This document shows, in pieces, positions 54,241 through 63,377 of a stretch of 64,000 bases of DNA. A program made the position numbers and the translations under genes. How positions within the stretch are numbered: the stretch's first letter is position 1; each line of letters begins with the position of its first letter. Below the pieces are notes generated by a model. That model made no database searches and had not been told where the DNA came from. It worked only from the letters and a program-made list of their open reading frames with translations. The stretch is from Chryseobacterium sp. OV279 (GTDB lineage: Bacteria; Bacteroidota; Bacteroidia; Flavobacteriales; Weeksellaceae), in contig NZ_FQUD01000001.1 in the NCBI RefSeq assembly GCF_900128945.1, forward strand, positions 248,001-312,000. Direction: 5' to 3'.

Positions 54241-54975
54241 TTGAGATACTTTATTGAATTTTCTTACAATGGCAAAAATTATTTCGGTTATCAGATACAG
54301 CCGGATGCCATTTCTGTACAGGAAGAACTGGAAAAAGCGCTTTCCACGATATTAAGGGAAGAAATCAAAACCACAGGGGCCGGAAGAACGGATACCGGTG
54401 TTCACGCCAAAAAAATATTTGCCCATTTCGATACCGAAAAAGAGGTGGATGTGATCAACCTTCCTTATAAACTGAACAGTTTTCTGCCTCCAGATATCAG
54501 CATAAAAAGAATGTTTCCGGTGAAAGATGATTTCCATGCGCGTTTTGATGCGACGTACAGAACGTATGAATATTATATTTCTCTGGCCAAAAATCCGTTC
54601 ACTCAGGAATCTGCGTGGCAGCACTGGAAAAGACAGCTGGATATTCAAAAAATGAACGAAGCCTGCAAAATTCTGTTTGAATATGAAGATTTTACCAGTT
54701 TTGCGAAATTAAAAACGGACAACAAAACCAATATCTGTAAAATGTACAAAGCCGAGTGGGAGCAGGATGGAACAGAACTTAAGTTTACGGTTTCAGCCAA
54801 CCGCTTCCTGAGAAATATGGTACGTGCAATTGTAGGAACCATGGTGGAAATCGGAAGTGGTAAAATACAACCTGAAGATCTGCGTAAAATCATCGAAGAT
54901 AAACACCGCAATGCTGCCGGAACTTCAGCGCCGGGACACGGACTGTTCCTTGTAGATGTAGGCTATGAATTTTAG
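54241..54975 (+). CDS. truA: tRNA pseudouridine(38-40) synthase TruA
   Basis: Modifies U38-U40 in the anticodon stem of many tRNAs; 244 residues. The catalytic Asp51 lies in G-A-G-R-T-D-T-G-V-H-A. The N-terminal strand R-Y-F-I-E-F-S-Y-N-G and later F-L-R-N-M-V-R-A-I-V-G-T are family signatures. The start is TTG at 54241: the family begins exactly here, the only nearby ATG (54236) is out of frame, and the promoter excludes an earlier start. Divergent from lpxK. Confidence 0.93.
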   Translation: MRYFIEFSYNGKNYFGYQIQPDAISVQEELEKALSTILREEIKTTGAGRTDTGVHAKKIFAHFDTEKEVDVINLPYKLNSFLPPDISIKRMFPVKDDFHARFDATYRTYEYYISLAKNPFTQESAWQHWKRQLDIQKMNEACKILFEYEDFTSFAKLKTDNKTNICKMYKAEWEQDGTELKFTVSANRFLRNMVRAIVGTMVEIGSGKIQPEDLRKIIEDKHRNAAGTSAPGHGLFLVDVGYEF

Positions 54976-55187
54976 TCAGAAGAAGACCAAACCCAAATAA
55001 TCATTTCAACATTTTTTGTATCGTATTCTGTTTGTTCACAATACAGAAAAATTTGTTATTTTAGCAGGATAACTATTTCCATGAAAAGATTCTTTACATC
55101 CCCTTTCTTTAGCATAAAGTGTTCTTTAGTGGAAATAGAAAAGTACTGAACGTATGATGAATTCAGGAAAGGCCTGAATTTTCTGCT

Positions 55188-55547
55188 ATGATAAAAACAC
55201 GAATTATGTTATCAATTTTTATTCTTATCGGAGCCTACCGATATTACGCACAGCTTGCCGAAAGGTTCGGGAAAACAAAATGGCACTACGGGCTTTTGGC
55301 CATTGGAGTGTATCTTGGAATGCAATTGTTTTTTGGTTTTTCTTATGGAATTTATCAGGGAATTACCGATCCGGATTCTCTGGAGGAAGTCAATTATACA
55401 GGTTTTTCTATCGTTAATATTGTCAGCTGGATTATTTCCATTGCAGCCGTATATGGCGTTTATCACCTTCTTGAAAGAAAATTTGTAAAGGAACATATGA
55501 ATAAGCCTTCTTTGGAAATTGAAAAAATAGGGAAAGAGAACTTATAA
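55188..55547 (+). CDS. small integral membrane protein of unknown function
   Basis: Hypothetical protein of 119 residues with three predicted transmembrane stretches: about residues 6-22, 35-53 and 76-97. The C-terminus is charged (K-E-H, E-I-E-K-I-G-K). No domain recognised. A TTTG at 55031 and TATTTTAG at 55057-55064 may form an imperfect promoter. An in-frame ATG at 55206 is an alternative start. It lies between truA and the ABC exporter, same direction, but the 286-base spacer to the exporter suggests separate transcription. Confidence 0.65.
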   Translation: MIKTRIMLSIFILIGAYRYYAQLAERFGKTKWHYGLLAIGVYLGMQLFFGFSYGIYQGITDPDSLEEVNYTGFSIVNIVSWIISIAAVYGVYHLLERKFVKEHMNKPSLEIEKIGKENL

Positions 55548-55568
55548 AATTTGATGATCTAAAGCCTG

Positions 55569-55621
55569 GTGACTGAGGTTCTCGAAGTCATCGGTACGTT
55601 GGCTCCGAGTGTCTCAGCCAA
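55569..55621. repeat. inverted-repeat element upstream of the ABC exporter
   Basis: TGACTGAGGTTCTCGAAGTCA (55570-55590) and, in reverse complement, TGGCTGAGACACTCGGAGCCA (55600-55620) match at most positions. It resembles a REP-type dispersed palindrome. A further possible hairpin (AAGCCGGG to CCGGGCTT, about 55643-55705) follows. Confidence 0.6.
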
Positions 55622-55791
55622 ATTTTGAAACCATTAAAACAAGCCGGGAAAATTATAAACTCTGACGACTAAATCTGTCGTGAAAAAGGCTGAAAAACCG
55701 GGCTTAATATATTCATATTGTAAATAACACTTATCTGAAATTTTCTATAACGAATTGATGAAGTTGTAAAGGCTGTCAAATTATAAAGTCT

Positions 55792-55799
55792 TATTTTTG
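55792..55799 (+). promoter_or_regulatory. -7 box of the ABC exporter gene
   Basis: TATTTTTG, 35 bases before the ATG; the -33 partner is unclear. Confidence 0.5.
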
Positions 55800-55833
55800 C
55801 ATAGAATTTTAAATTCTTTCTTCAACCCGTACA

Positions 55834-57594
55834 ATGAAAAAACAAGATACCTGGGAGATTGTTAAGAGGCTGTTCTTTATTGGAATGAAATTCCGTTCCT
55901 GGTTCATCCTTACATTAATAATTTCCGTCATACTGTCCATAGTTTCTACCTACAGGCCTTATCTTACCATGGAAGTGGTGGATAATGACATCACCAAGCT
56001 GAAGGATAAAGCTTTGATGATGAAGCATATCTATATTCTGGTAGGTTTGGTTTTTGCTGAGACTATTTTAAACTTTTTCTTAGTTTATTTTTCCAACTAT
56101 ATTTCGCAGAACGTTATCCGTGATATTCGTGAGAGGCTGTATGCGAAGCTGATCTATTTCAGGACCTCATTCTTTGATAAAACGCCTATCGGTCAGCTTG
56201 TGACCCGTGCTGTAGGTGATGTGGAAACCATTGCTACCGTTTATACTGACGGTTTCCTGATGGTTTTCGGGGATATTCTGAGGATTGTATTTGTTTTGAT
56301 AATGATGTTCAGTACGAATGTTCACCTGAGTTATATTACATTGGCGATCCTTCCATTAATGGTAGTAATTACCAGATTTTTCCAGAAAAGACTGAAAAAA
56401 GCTTTCGGAGACGAGAGAACCTGGACTGCGAATCAGAACTCTTTTGTTCAGGAAAGACTGGCGGGGATGTCTATTATTCAGGTATTCAACAGACAGGGAG
56501 CTGAATTTAAAAGATTTGATGACATTAATATTACGCTGAAAACTGCTTTATTGAGAACGGTTTTCATCTTCTCACTATTCTTTCCGGTGGTAGAATTGAT
56601 TTCCTCGTTATTCATTGGATTTATTCTTTTCTATGGCGGATATATCACGATCAGTGCCGGTGTTGTTATCGCATTTATTCAGTATATTTCTATGTTGATC
56701 CGTCCGTTAAGACAGATTGCAGACCGTTTCAATAATATCCAGAGAGGAATTGTAGGGGCAGAAAGAGTATTGGGTGTGATGGATGAGGATTATGCAATGC
56801 CGAATACAGGAACCGTGAAAAAAGATCACTTTGACGGTAAAATCGAATTTGAAAATGTACGCTTCGCCTACGATGAGAAGCAGGAAGTACTGAAGGGAAT
56901 TGATTTTAAAGTAAATCCCGGAGAAACAGTTGCTATTGTAGGAGCTACAGGTGCAGGAAAATCTACGATTATCAGTTTGATCACAAGGCTTTATGATATT
57001 AATTCCGGAAGAATCGTCATTGATGATGTTGATCTAAAGGATTACGAACTATATAACCTGAGAAGTCATATCGGTGTGGTGTTACAGGATGTATTCCTTT
57101 TCCATGGAAGTATTTTTGAAAACCTTGCGTTTGGGGATGACAGCATTACTTTGGAAAAAATCAAAGCAGGAGCAAAGGAAATTGAAGTGGACGAATTCAT
57201 CGAGCAGCTTCCGGGCGGCTATGATTTTGTGGTAAGCGAAAGAGGTTCCTCTATTTCTTTAGGACAGAGACAGCTGTTGTCTTTCCTGAGAGCGTATTTA
57301 TCAGATCCTAAAATCCTGATTCTGGATGAAGCGACCTCTTCAATAGATCATGAAAGTGAAAAATTAATTCAGAAAGCGACAGAAAAAATTACTAAAAACA
57401 GAACCTCGATTATCATTGCGCACAGACTTTCCACCATTGAAAAGGCGGATAAAATCATTGTCATGGAGCACGGGAAAATCGTAGAAGAAGGAAAACATTT
57501 GGAGCTTCTTGATCAAAACGGATACTACGCTACACTGTATAAAGCACAGCTGAGACATGAAGTGGAACTGGAAGAAGAAGAACAGAATTCATAG
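55834..57594 (+). CDS. ABC exporter, fused permease and ATPase (MdlB/LmrA type)
   Basis: Half-size exporter of 586 residues. The membrane domain has six helices over about residues 15-300 (helices near 20-40, 67-88, 135-155, 157-177, 240-265). The ATPase domain has Walker A G-A-T-G-A-G-K-S-T near residue 373, the signature as I-S-L-G-Q-R-Q (degenerate compared with L-S-G-G-Q), Walker B I-L-I-L-D-E-A-T-S and an H-switch I-A-H-R-L-S-T. The domain lacks any N-terminal C39 peptidase, so it is not a bacteriocin-processing transporter. The partner half, if heterodimeric, is not in this window. Substrate (lipid or drug) unknown. Confidence 0.93.
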   Translation: MKKQDTWEIVKRLFFIGMKFRSWFILTLIISVILSIVSTYRPYLTMEVVDNDITKLKDKALMMKHIYILVGLVFAETILNFFLVYFSNYISQNVIRDIRERLYAKLIYFRTSFFDKTPIGQLVTRAVGDVETIATVYTDGFLMVFGDILRIVFVLIMMFSTNVHLSYITLAILPLMVVITRFFQKRLKKAFGDERTWTANQNSFVQERLAGMSIIQVFNRQGAEFKRFDDINITLKTALLRTVFIFSLFFPVVELISSLFIGFILFYGGYITISAGVVIAFIQYISMLIRPLRQIADRFNNIQRGIVGAERVLGVMDEDYAMPNTGTVKKDHFDGKIEFENVRFAYDEKQEVLKGIDFKVNPGETVAIVGATGAGKSTIISLITRLYDINSGRIVIDDVDLKDYELYNLRSHIGVVLQDVFLFHGSIFENLAFGDDSITLEKIKAGAKEIEVDEFIEQLPGGYDFVVSERGSSISLGQRQLLSFLRAYLSDPKILILDEATSSIDHESEKLIQKATEKITKNRTSIIIAHRLSTIEKADKIIVMEHGKIVEEGKHLELLDQNGYYATLYKAQLRHEVELEEEEQNS

Positions 57595-57617
57595 ATCAGT
57601 TTGATTATATATAAAAC

Positions 57618-57646
57618 AAAAAGAGAGCCTTATAGCTCTCTTTTTT
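57618..57646 (+). terminator. terminator of the ABC exporter gene
   Basis: AAAAAGAGAGC pairs with GCTCTCTTTTT around CTTATA, followed by T and AT-rich sequence; the symmetrical A- and T-runs suggest it works for the convergent metalloprotease gene as well. Confidence 0.85.
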
Positions 57647-57660
57647 ATTTCAATGGATCC

Positions 57661-59445
57661 TTAGAATTTTAATTTCTTAGTGACCACTTTTCCGTTTTCC
57701 AGAACCGCAGTTACCGTTAAAATTGTGTTCTTTGCATTCAAAGGAAATCTGTATTCAGAAGATTTGATATCTGTTCTGCCTGTAAGAAGCCTTCCCGAAG
57801 CATCATAAATATGAAGTGAGGAAATTTTCAGATCACTTTTTATATATACGGAATTCTCGTCTTTAGTGATTTCTGCGACATTTACTTTGGCGACATTTTC
57901 AACCGCTAACAGACTCTGACGGTTAATAATGACCGAATAATCTTCCACCTGTCCATATTTTGGAGTGTAGCAGGCCGTAACCGCGGTCCCGTTAAACTCA
58001 CCGATAACTCTCATTCTTAAAGCCGTATTTGCTACAGCCGTTGCAGGAGGAGTTACTGATGCTGTGGCTACAGAGCCGTTGCTGATTCCACTTTGATTAA
58101 GTACAAGTTCAGTCGTTTCATTGAACTGTCCGTCGTTGTTGTAATCTATATACGCTTTGATAATATGTGAATTGTTGGTTCCCGGTGCAACGGTAAGGGT
58201 TGTTGCTGTACCACCTGGGATCGTCGTTTTGGAAACACCTGCACAGTAATTTCCTGTAAAGTTTTCGTAGAAATTATTGGAAGCCTGTTTGTAGTTGGAA
58301 GAATAATTATTGATATCCCCAAACTTCACAGAAGTGACCCCTATATTAGATCCTCCGGGATTTGTGATGGAAGTCGGAGCACAGGCTGTGGTTAAAACAG
58401 TGTTGTTATTAGGTGTAGTAGAAGAAGCAACGGTAGAGTTGATCAAAGACTGTCTGTACTGCAGAAGTTGCGCTGTTGCACGGTCTGCTTGCCCCGAAGT
58501 AAATAAATCTCTGAAGCAATAGGTATAGGCCATGACATTTCTCTCACCACCAGCATAAGTCACGCTGGTACATGGATTGATCTGCCCCGTTTGGCAGCTG
58601 CTTGGAACCGAAGAGTGATAAAGACTTTTCATCGGTTCAGTGTCACAAACCAAATCCCCTTGCAAGGTACAATCGGTATTGGTAGGGCAGGCGCCTGTAG
58701 ATTCGGTATAGCCTTCATGAGTATGGCGAAGTCCCAGTGCATGCCCGAATTCATGCGCTAAAGTCTGCTTGTTCACCGCAGAAGCGCTTGTTGCCATGAA
58801 AGAATAGTCCTTGCTGCCTCCCGGATAATAAGCATATCCATTCAGTGCTCCTGCATTGGAGGTTAGTTTCTTCACGACATAGATATTGTAATATTTGCTG
58901 GTGTCCCACATCCCTAAGGCCGTGATCTCAGTGGCAGCTACTGCATTGGTGGTATTGTCATCATTGACACCTCCGCTTACATATTTTGGAAGATGAGAGG
59001 CATTGATTCTGTTAATTCCGTTCGTAGGATCACAGCTTGGATTCACTTTAGCAAAAACAAATTTCACAGGCAGTACAGCGCTGGTTCCGGCCATACCGCT
59101 GGTCGAACTTCCGGAAAAAACGCCGTTCGTATAATTTACCCATGCAATGATATCAGCATCGGATTTGTTATTTACGGTTCCTATAGCACTTCCGTCGCCT
59201 ACTACATGCACCACCACCGGAATTTCATAAACCAGCTTTTTGTTGATGGTCTTAGCGAATTTTCCGCTTTTGATCAGTTTGGATATTTCTAAATTAAAAG
59301 CGTCATCCTGAGCCTTCTGTTCCGGATACCTTTCGTAATGTTTCCGCATCAGTTCATCAGTTCCGCATTCCTGAGGTTCCAGCTTCTGCGAGTAGAGATT
59401 TGTACAGAATAAACCTGAAACAATAATTAATAGTAGTTTTTTCAT
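57661..59445 (-). CDS. secreted M43-type zinc metalloprotease with GEVED domain
   Basis: Exported protease of 594 residues. The signal peptide ends near L-Y-S-Q. The zinc-binding motif H-E-F-G-H-A-L-G-L-R-H starts at His231, and the Met-turn M-A-Y-T-Y-C follows about 75 residues later; the Cys-rich surroundings (C-P-T-N-T-D-C-T...D-L-V-C-D) suit the pappalysin-like M43 family. A GEVED domain spans about residues 395-505 (D-Y-N-N-D-G-Q-F-N, G-Q-V-E-D-Y-S-V). The C-terminus resembles a type IX sorting tail (L-H-I-Y-D-A-S-G-R-L). Convergent with the ABC exporter gene. Probably digests extracellular protein. Confidence 0.92.
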   Translation of the reverse strand: MKKLLLIIVSGLFCTNLYSQKLEPQECGTDELMRKHYERYPEQKAQDDAFNLEISKLIKSGKFAKTINKKLVYEIPVVVHVVGDGSAIGTVNNKSDADIIAWVNYTNGVFSGSSTSGMAGTSAVLPVKFVFAKVNPSCDPTNGINRINASHLPKYVSGGVNDDNTTNAVAATEITALGMWDTSKYYNIYVVKKLTSNAGALNGYAYYPGGSKDYSFMATSASAVNKQTLAHEFGHALGLRHTHEGYTESTGACPTNTDCTLQGDLVCDTEPMKSLYHSSVPSSCQTGQINPCTSVTYAGGERNVMAYTYCFRDLFTSGQADRATAQLLQYRQSLINSTVASSTTPNNNTVLTTACAPTSITNPGGSNIGVTSVKFGDINNYSSNYKQASNNFYENFTGNYCAGVSKTTIPGGTATTLTVAPGTNNSHIIKAYIDYNNDGQFNETTELVLNQSGISNGSVATASVTPPATAVANTALRMRVIGEFNGTAVTACYTPKYGQVEDYSVIINRQSLLAVENVAKVNVAEITKDENSVYIKSDLKISSLHIYDASGRLLTGRTDIKSSEYRFPLNAKNTILTVTAVLENGKVVTKKLKF

Positions 59446-59644
59446 GAATATATTATTTAAGTTGTGGGTGTGTTAAAAATAAATAAAATAATCAATAAAT
59501 TGTTGCTTTTTATAATGTATTGGTTGTTAAATGGTTTAATTTATAATTAAAAACCATATAAACCGATAAATTTATATATAAATGAAAAATAGAAATATGG
59601 CAATAATTGCGATTAAAATCCAATAAATAAAAAGATAAAACGTA

Positions 59645-60256
59645 TTATATTTTCTTAAAACTACAAAACACGAAATTTTGTAAGGTATCGAAAGGAGTCA
59701 TATGATTTACGGTGTGACATTTTATTTTTTCAAAATCTGATTCAAACTCAGCAGCCATTGAATGTTCATCATACTGCTGAATCTCAAGTCCGCTGCACCT
59801 GGTCGGGCCGTTTTTGGAAAAAGTTCCTATGATCATGAATGCCTGTACATTTTTCTTTGCTATGGACGTGTACTTTAAGATTTGTTCCGATGTTGTCAGA
59901 AAGTGAAAGGCGGCCCGGTCATGCCAGATATCATAAGTTTCATCCGTATCAAATTCAGTAATATCCGCTACAATCCATTTCACCTTTTGAGCTTTATCTC
60001 CTAATCTTGCCTTTGCTTTTTCCAGAGCCTTTGATGAAATGTCGAGAACCGTGATGTTTTCATAGCCTTCATCCAGTAAAAAATCAACAAGATTACTGTC
60101 TCCACCTCCTATATCAATGATTTTTGCCTCTTTATCCAATCCACAGGAATGAATGAAATCGAGTGATGTCTGTGGTTTTTCCTGAGTCCAGCTTACCTGG
60201 TCCGGATTTTTAGTTTCATATACGTTTTCCCAGTGATCTGTGTTGGTATTACTCAT
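59645..60256 (-). CDS. class I SAM-dependent methyltransferase
   Basis: Methyltransferase of 203 residues. SAM motif I is I-I-D-I-G-G-G-D-S-N-L near residue 46, motif II L-D-I-S-S-K-A-L-E-K-A near 72, and a Y-D-I-W-H-D-R-A-A-F-H-F-L strand near 110. The fold is that of the small Bacteroidetes methyltransferases that precede sulphur or nickel-type acceptors; the methyl acceptor is not apparent. Monocistronic, with 46 bases separating it from the next gene. Confidence 0.85.
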   Translation of the reverse strand: MSNTNTDHWENVYETKNPDQVSWTQEKPQTSLDFIHSCGLDKEAKIIDIGGGDSNLVDFLLDEGYENITVLDISSKALEKAKARLGDKAQKVKWIVADITEFDTDETYDIWHDRAAFHFLTTSEQILKYTSIAKKNVQAFMIIGTFSKNGPTRCSGLEIQQYDEHSMAAEFESDFEKIKCHTVNHMTPFDTLQNFVFCSFKKI

Positions 60257-60302
60257 CTTAATGCATTTGAATGTGGGTAAAAGAACTTGAGTTTGGTTTT
60301 TG

Positions 60303-60905
60303 TCAGGAAATCTCCTGTTCTTTTAACTGTTGGTTTATTTCTTCGAATTTATGAATTAATCCATTCAGTTTTCCCTGCTGTTTCCTGATGGTTTTCGGTC
60401 TTAAATAAAACCAGTTGAAAGCAACCCATAAAAAAGTGAGCCCATACGTTAAAACGGCATACATCATTTCCATTCTTGACGCGTATTCATACATATACAG
60501 ACTGATTCCTGCGAAGAGCATGATGAAATATAAGTTCAGCATCGTGGTCTGCATAAATTTCTGCTTACTCTTCAGTGAATACAGACTCTGTAAATATTCA
60601 GCATTCGTTTGAGTGTTGTCGAGTTTATAAATAGGGCTGAACAGCTTATTATAAGCAAAAAGAAAAATAAGCATGGCCAGAATAACCAGTACAATTCCGA
60701 TTTTGGTAGAGAGAAACTGAGGCTGATAATAATACCAGATAAATCCTATGAATAGGCTGGTGAGGATCAGCAAAACATTGGTAACCAATAATCTTCTTAA
60801 GTTTTCGTTTTTGAATTTCTTAAGTCTTCCAAGCAGCTCTTCTATACTTGGTTTCTCGGCAGTCTGCCGTTGCCAGAGGTTTTTAAAATCTATATTAGTA
60901 GCCAT
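60303..60905 (-). CDS. four-helix membrane protein, possible anti-sigma partner
   Basis: Protein of 200 residues with four predicted transmembrane helices: about residues 40-57, 69-85, 123-138 and 150-168. The N-terminal cytoplasmic stretch (about 1-37) and a charged C-terminus flank them. It overlaps the sigma factor gene by 11 bases on the same strand. That arrangement, and the absence of a recognised ZAS Cys/His motif, make it a candidate membrane anti-sigma or sensor for that sigma factor. I do not recognise a family; the role is inferred from gene order. Confidence 0.7.
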   Translation of the reverse strand: MATNIDFKNLWQRQTAEKPSIEELLGRLKKFKNENLRRLLVTNVLLILTSLFIGFIWYYYQPQFLSTKIGIVLVILAMLIFLFAYNKLFSPIYKLDNTQTNAEYLQSLYSLKSKQKFMQTTMLNLYFIMLFAGISLYMYEYASRMEMMYAVLTYGLTFLWVAFNWFYLRPKTIRKQQGKLNGLIHKFEEINQQLKEQEIS

Positions 60906-61365
60906 TTTCTTTGAATCTTTTTGTTAATTTTTCTTTTATCCTGTGAATCCTTACCCGGATATTGGATTCCGAAAGTCCCACGATTCCTGCAATTTCCGCC
61001 TGTTTCACTTCTTCGAGCTCCAGCGAAATAATGATCCTGTCCGTTTCAGGCAGCTCCGAAATAAACTGATACAGCAGCTGGATCTGCGGTTCCATAGATT
61101 CCTGTTTTTTTTCTTCGAGGTGAATGGGAAGTTCCGCTTTGGTAAATCTTTTCTCCTTTTCAATCTGTTTTAAGCAGTTGTTCGAAGCAATTCTGAAGAT
61201 CCACGTTCCAATGCTGGATTCGTTCCTGAATTTCGGAAGCTGCCGCCAGACAATAATGAAGGTTTCCTGAGCGAGATCCTGAGCCAGTTCAGAGTTATTT
61301 ACATATCCCATGCATAAACGGAATATCTTCTGCCAGTACAGCTCATATATATCTTCAAATACCAT
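60895..61365 (-). CDS. ECF-type RNA polymerase sigma factor
   Basis: Sigma-70 family (ECF) factor of 156 residues. Region 2: D-L-A-Q-E-T-F-I-I-V-W-R-Q-L near residue 29 and S-I-G-T-W-I-F-R-I-A near residue 51. Region 4: L-P-E-T-D-R-I-I-I-S-L-E, then V-K-Q-A-E-I-A-G-I-V-G-L-S-E-S-N-I-R-V-R-I-H-R-I. Region 3 is absent, as in ECF factors. Its start overlaps the hydrolase stop by 1 base and its end overlaps the membrane protein, so the three form an operon. The signal is unknown. Confidence 0.93.
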   Translation of the reverse strand: MVFEDIYELYWQKIFRLCMGYVNNSELAQDLAQETFIIVWRQLPKFRNESSIGTWIFRIASNNCLKQIEKEKRFTKAELPIHLEEKKQESMEPQIQLLYQFISELPETDRIIISLELEEVKQAEIAGIVGLSESNIRVRIHRIKEKLTKRFKENGY

Positions 61366-62216
61366 TATTTGGAGGATAAAAAGTTATTCAACTGTTCAAA
61401 GTACCATTCTTTGTCGTCATACATGATAAAATGAAGTCCTTTTGAAGCATACCTCATATCTGCATTTTTTAAATTTTTATATTGATTTTCAATAGCCGGT
61501 TTAAAATTAACAAAATAAGACTCCAGAAGGATAAGCGAAGGACATTGAATCGTTTTTATTTTTTCGCGTAAATCTGTGTTCGAAAAATCGCAGTACATTT
61601 TGGCAAAAGTAGTCCGGTCGGATTTCATGCTCCAGCCAATCACGGTTTCCTGCATAGCTGGATCAGCGACAAGGCGTGGAATGGTGCCGGTTTGCATCTG
61701 TTTAAATTGTTCATCACTCATAGCTTTCAAAGAATTGATTGTTGAGGTACAGTCATTATTCTCTTTAGATGTGAAATTCGGATCCGATAATGCCGCCAGA
61801 CACGGAAGTGTGTCTACCACTACTATTTTTGCAATAAGCTCCGGATAATCTGCCGCCAGTGCCATCGCCAGACCACCTCCCATGCTGTGTCCAATGATGA
61901 TGGGCTTGTCAATTTTCTGATCCTTGATATAAGCTGCAATTTCTTTTTCCCAGTCCTTAAAACTGGCATCAGCCAATGGTGGTACGCCCGCAAATCCTTT
62001 CATCGTTAATACATAACAGGAAAATTTGCTGTCAAATTTGGATACCGTTTCATTCCAGACTTCTCCCGAAGAAGCAAATCCGGGAATAAAAATAATGGTC
62101 TGTTTGCCGTGTCCTGTTTTTTTGACTTCAAAAGGATAGGTTTTGGTCTGCCCGAATATATTGCATGCTGCAGCAAAAACTAACATAAGGATAAAGAAGA
62201 TTCTGTATTTTTTCAT
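61365..62216 (-). CDS. exported alpha/beta hydrolase
   Basis: Alpha/beta hydrolase of 283 residues. The N-terminal signal peptide has A-A-A-C at residues 15-18, so it may be a lipoprotein. H-G-K-Q-T-I-I-F-I-P-G-F precedes the nucleophile elbow G-H-S-M-G-G with Ser111; a late His in K-G-L-H-F-I-M-Y completes the probable triad. The substrate is unknown. First gene of the transcript with the ECF factor and membrane protein, an unusual neighbour for a sigma factor. Confidence 0.85.
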   Translation of the reverse strand: MKKYRIFFILMLVFAAACNIFGQTKTYPFEVKKTGHGKQTIIFIPGFASSGEVWNETVSKFDSKFSCYVLTMKGFAGVPPLADASFKDWEKEIAAYIKDQKIDKPIIIGHSMGGGLAMALAADYPELIAKIVVVDTLPCLAALSDPNFTSKENNDCTSTINSLKAMSDEQFKQMQTGTIPRLVADPAMQETVIGWSMKSDRTTFAKMYCDFSNTDLREKIKTIQCPSLILLESYFVNFKPAIENQYKNLKNADMRYASKGLHFIMYDDKEWYFEQLNNFLSSK

Positions 62217-62291
62217 GATTATAAAATTTTAAGGTGAATATGCCTTTTAGAGACCTGTTTTTTTAAAATGTTACAAAATGTTTTTAAATTA

Positions 62292-62391
62292 TTTTCTGAA
62301 TGTTGGTGAAAACGCAGCAGTGCAAAGTTTTTTATTATTCTAAAACAGTTATTAATCCGCAGTCATTGCGAGGAACGGAGAAATCTCATCG
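62292..62391. repeat. dispersed repeat, unit 1
   Basis: Starts at TTTTCTGAATGTTGGT, contains AACGCAGCAGTGCAAAG and ends with CATTGCGAGGAACGGAGAAA and TCTCATC. Shares the start and end words with unit 2. Confidence 0.7.
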
Positions 62392-62403
62392 AATATTTTT
62401 TTT

Positions 62404-62540
62404 GTTTTCTGAATGTTGGTAAAACGCAACGGCGCAAAGATTTGTTTCTATTCATATGTTTTAAGGCGCAAGGATTTTATCTCCGATAAAATTGATACTG
62501 CTGTCATTGCGAGGAGCACAGCGACGAAGCAATCTCATCA
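62404..62540. repeat. dispersed repeat, unit 2
   Basis: Repeats TTTTCTGAATGTTGGT, AACGCAACGGCGCAAAG and the CATTGCGAGGAGCACAGCG ending followed by CAATCTCATC. It is longer than unit 1 by an insertion that carries the left arm of the inverted repeat. Confidence 0.7.
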
Positions 62541-62578
62541 TCCTAGCTGAAAATCTTTGATTTTCTTGCGCCTTAAAA
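62459..62578. repeat. 14-base inverted repeat in the spacer
   Basis: TTTTAAGGCGCAAG (62459-62472) and CTTGCGCCTTAAAA (62565-62578) are perfect reverse complements 92 bases apart; the words recall the edges of a mobile or REP element. Confidence 0.8.
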
Positions 62579-63073
62579 TATTCACATTTAAATTAATTTT
62601 TACGTCTTTGTGTTTTTCCAACAAGCTAATTTTCAAATAGTAAAAACATTCATCAATCATCTTTCTTCTTCTTAAAAACCTTCGACTTCAACCATAATGT
62701 ATTAAAAATCGGGTCTCTCCGCTCTATTTCAATAGATTTCACAACAATTTTTCAAATTATTGAACTGAAAAATATCATATTTTGTCTGATTCATGTGATT
62801 CATCAGAATATTTGCTTTTCCACTATTTTTTCCTGAATTAATAGGCCTTACCTATAAGTTTTCTATGGGATTTTTGTCATTTAAAATGATCTGATTATTC
62901 TAAAAAAATGTAAAATCCGTATAAAATCATTAATTTGAATAAAAAAATAGTATTTACCTGATGATTATATTGGAAAATTCACTAATTTTATTACTAATTA
63001 AGAAGCTGCCCCAGCTTGCCGAAGGGTATGAAGTGTAAAATTGAAATTTTTAACTAAAATCCAAAAAATATAA

Positions 63074-63286
63074 ATGAGCAATATACAAGATGAATTTAAA
63101 GTCTTTAAAGACGAGCTGAAAAAACTGAATATCGATGTACAGAAAGTAGTGAAAGTAGGAAACGGAAGCATGGATTTCCATGAAGTTTTTTACAAGTCTC
63201 CGAGATATCAGGAAATAAAAAGCGTGTATGTTCAGCGTCATAACCTGGACAGTATGGTAGAGAAATTTAAAAAGGCTTACCACTAA
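63074..63286 (+). CDS. small conserved-looking hypothetical protein
   Basis: A 70-residue protein, mostly alpha-helical and highly charged (K-D-E-L-K-K-L-N-I, F-K-K-A-Y-H). No signal peptide or membrane stretch and no family I recognise. The ATG is preceded by an A-rich stretch and the gene is followed by a strong terminator, both supporting it as real. Neighbours do not indicate a function. Confidence 0.65.
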   Translation: MSNIQDEFKVFKDELKKLNIDVQKVVKVGNGSMDFHEVFYKSPRYQEIKSVYVQRHNLDSMVEKFKKAYH

Positions 63287-63294
63287 AAATAAAT

Positions 63295-63328
63295 GGGCGC
63301 CGCAGAGAATCTGCGGCGCCCGGTTTTT
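63295..63328 (+). terminator. terminator of the 70-residue protein gene
   Basis: GGGCGCCGCAGA pairs perfectly with TCTGCGGCGCCC around GAA, followed by GG and five T. Very stable. Confidence 0.92.
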
Positions 63329-63377
63329 ATAGCTGTTAATTTGAGTTGAAGGTTAAGTGATTGGAACTTGCTTTTGG

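Larger units (their letters stand above)
62217..63073. other. repeat-rich gene-free spacer
   Basis: 857 bases between the sigma-factor operon and a small plus-strand gene. It contains an imperfect tandem duplication (62292-62391 and about 62404-62540) and a 14-base inverted repeat, listed separately. The right half is AT-rich and nondescript. No gene longer than a few dozen codons is plausible. Confidence 0.7.

Noticed and set aside
55834..57594. ABC exporter as the processing transporter for the Gly-Gly peptide at 48.1 kb
   Set aside because: It begins directly with the membrane domain and has no N-terminal C39 peptidase; it is 7.7 kb away and in a separate transcript.
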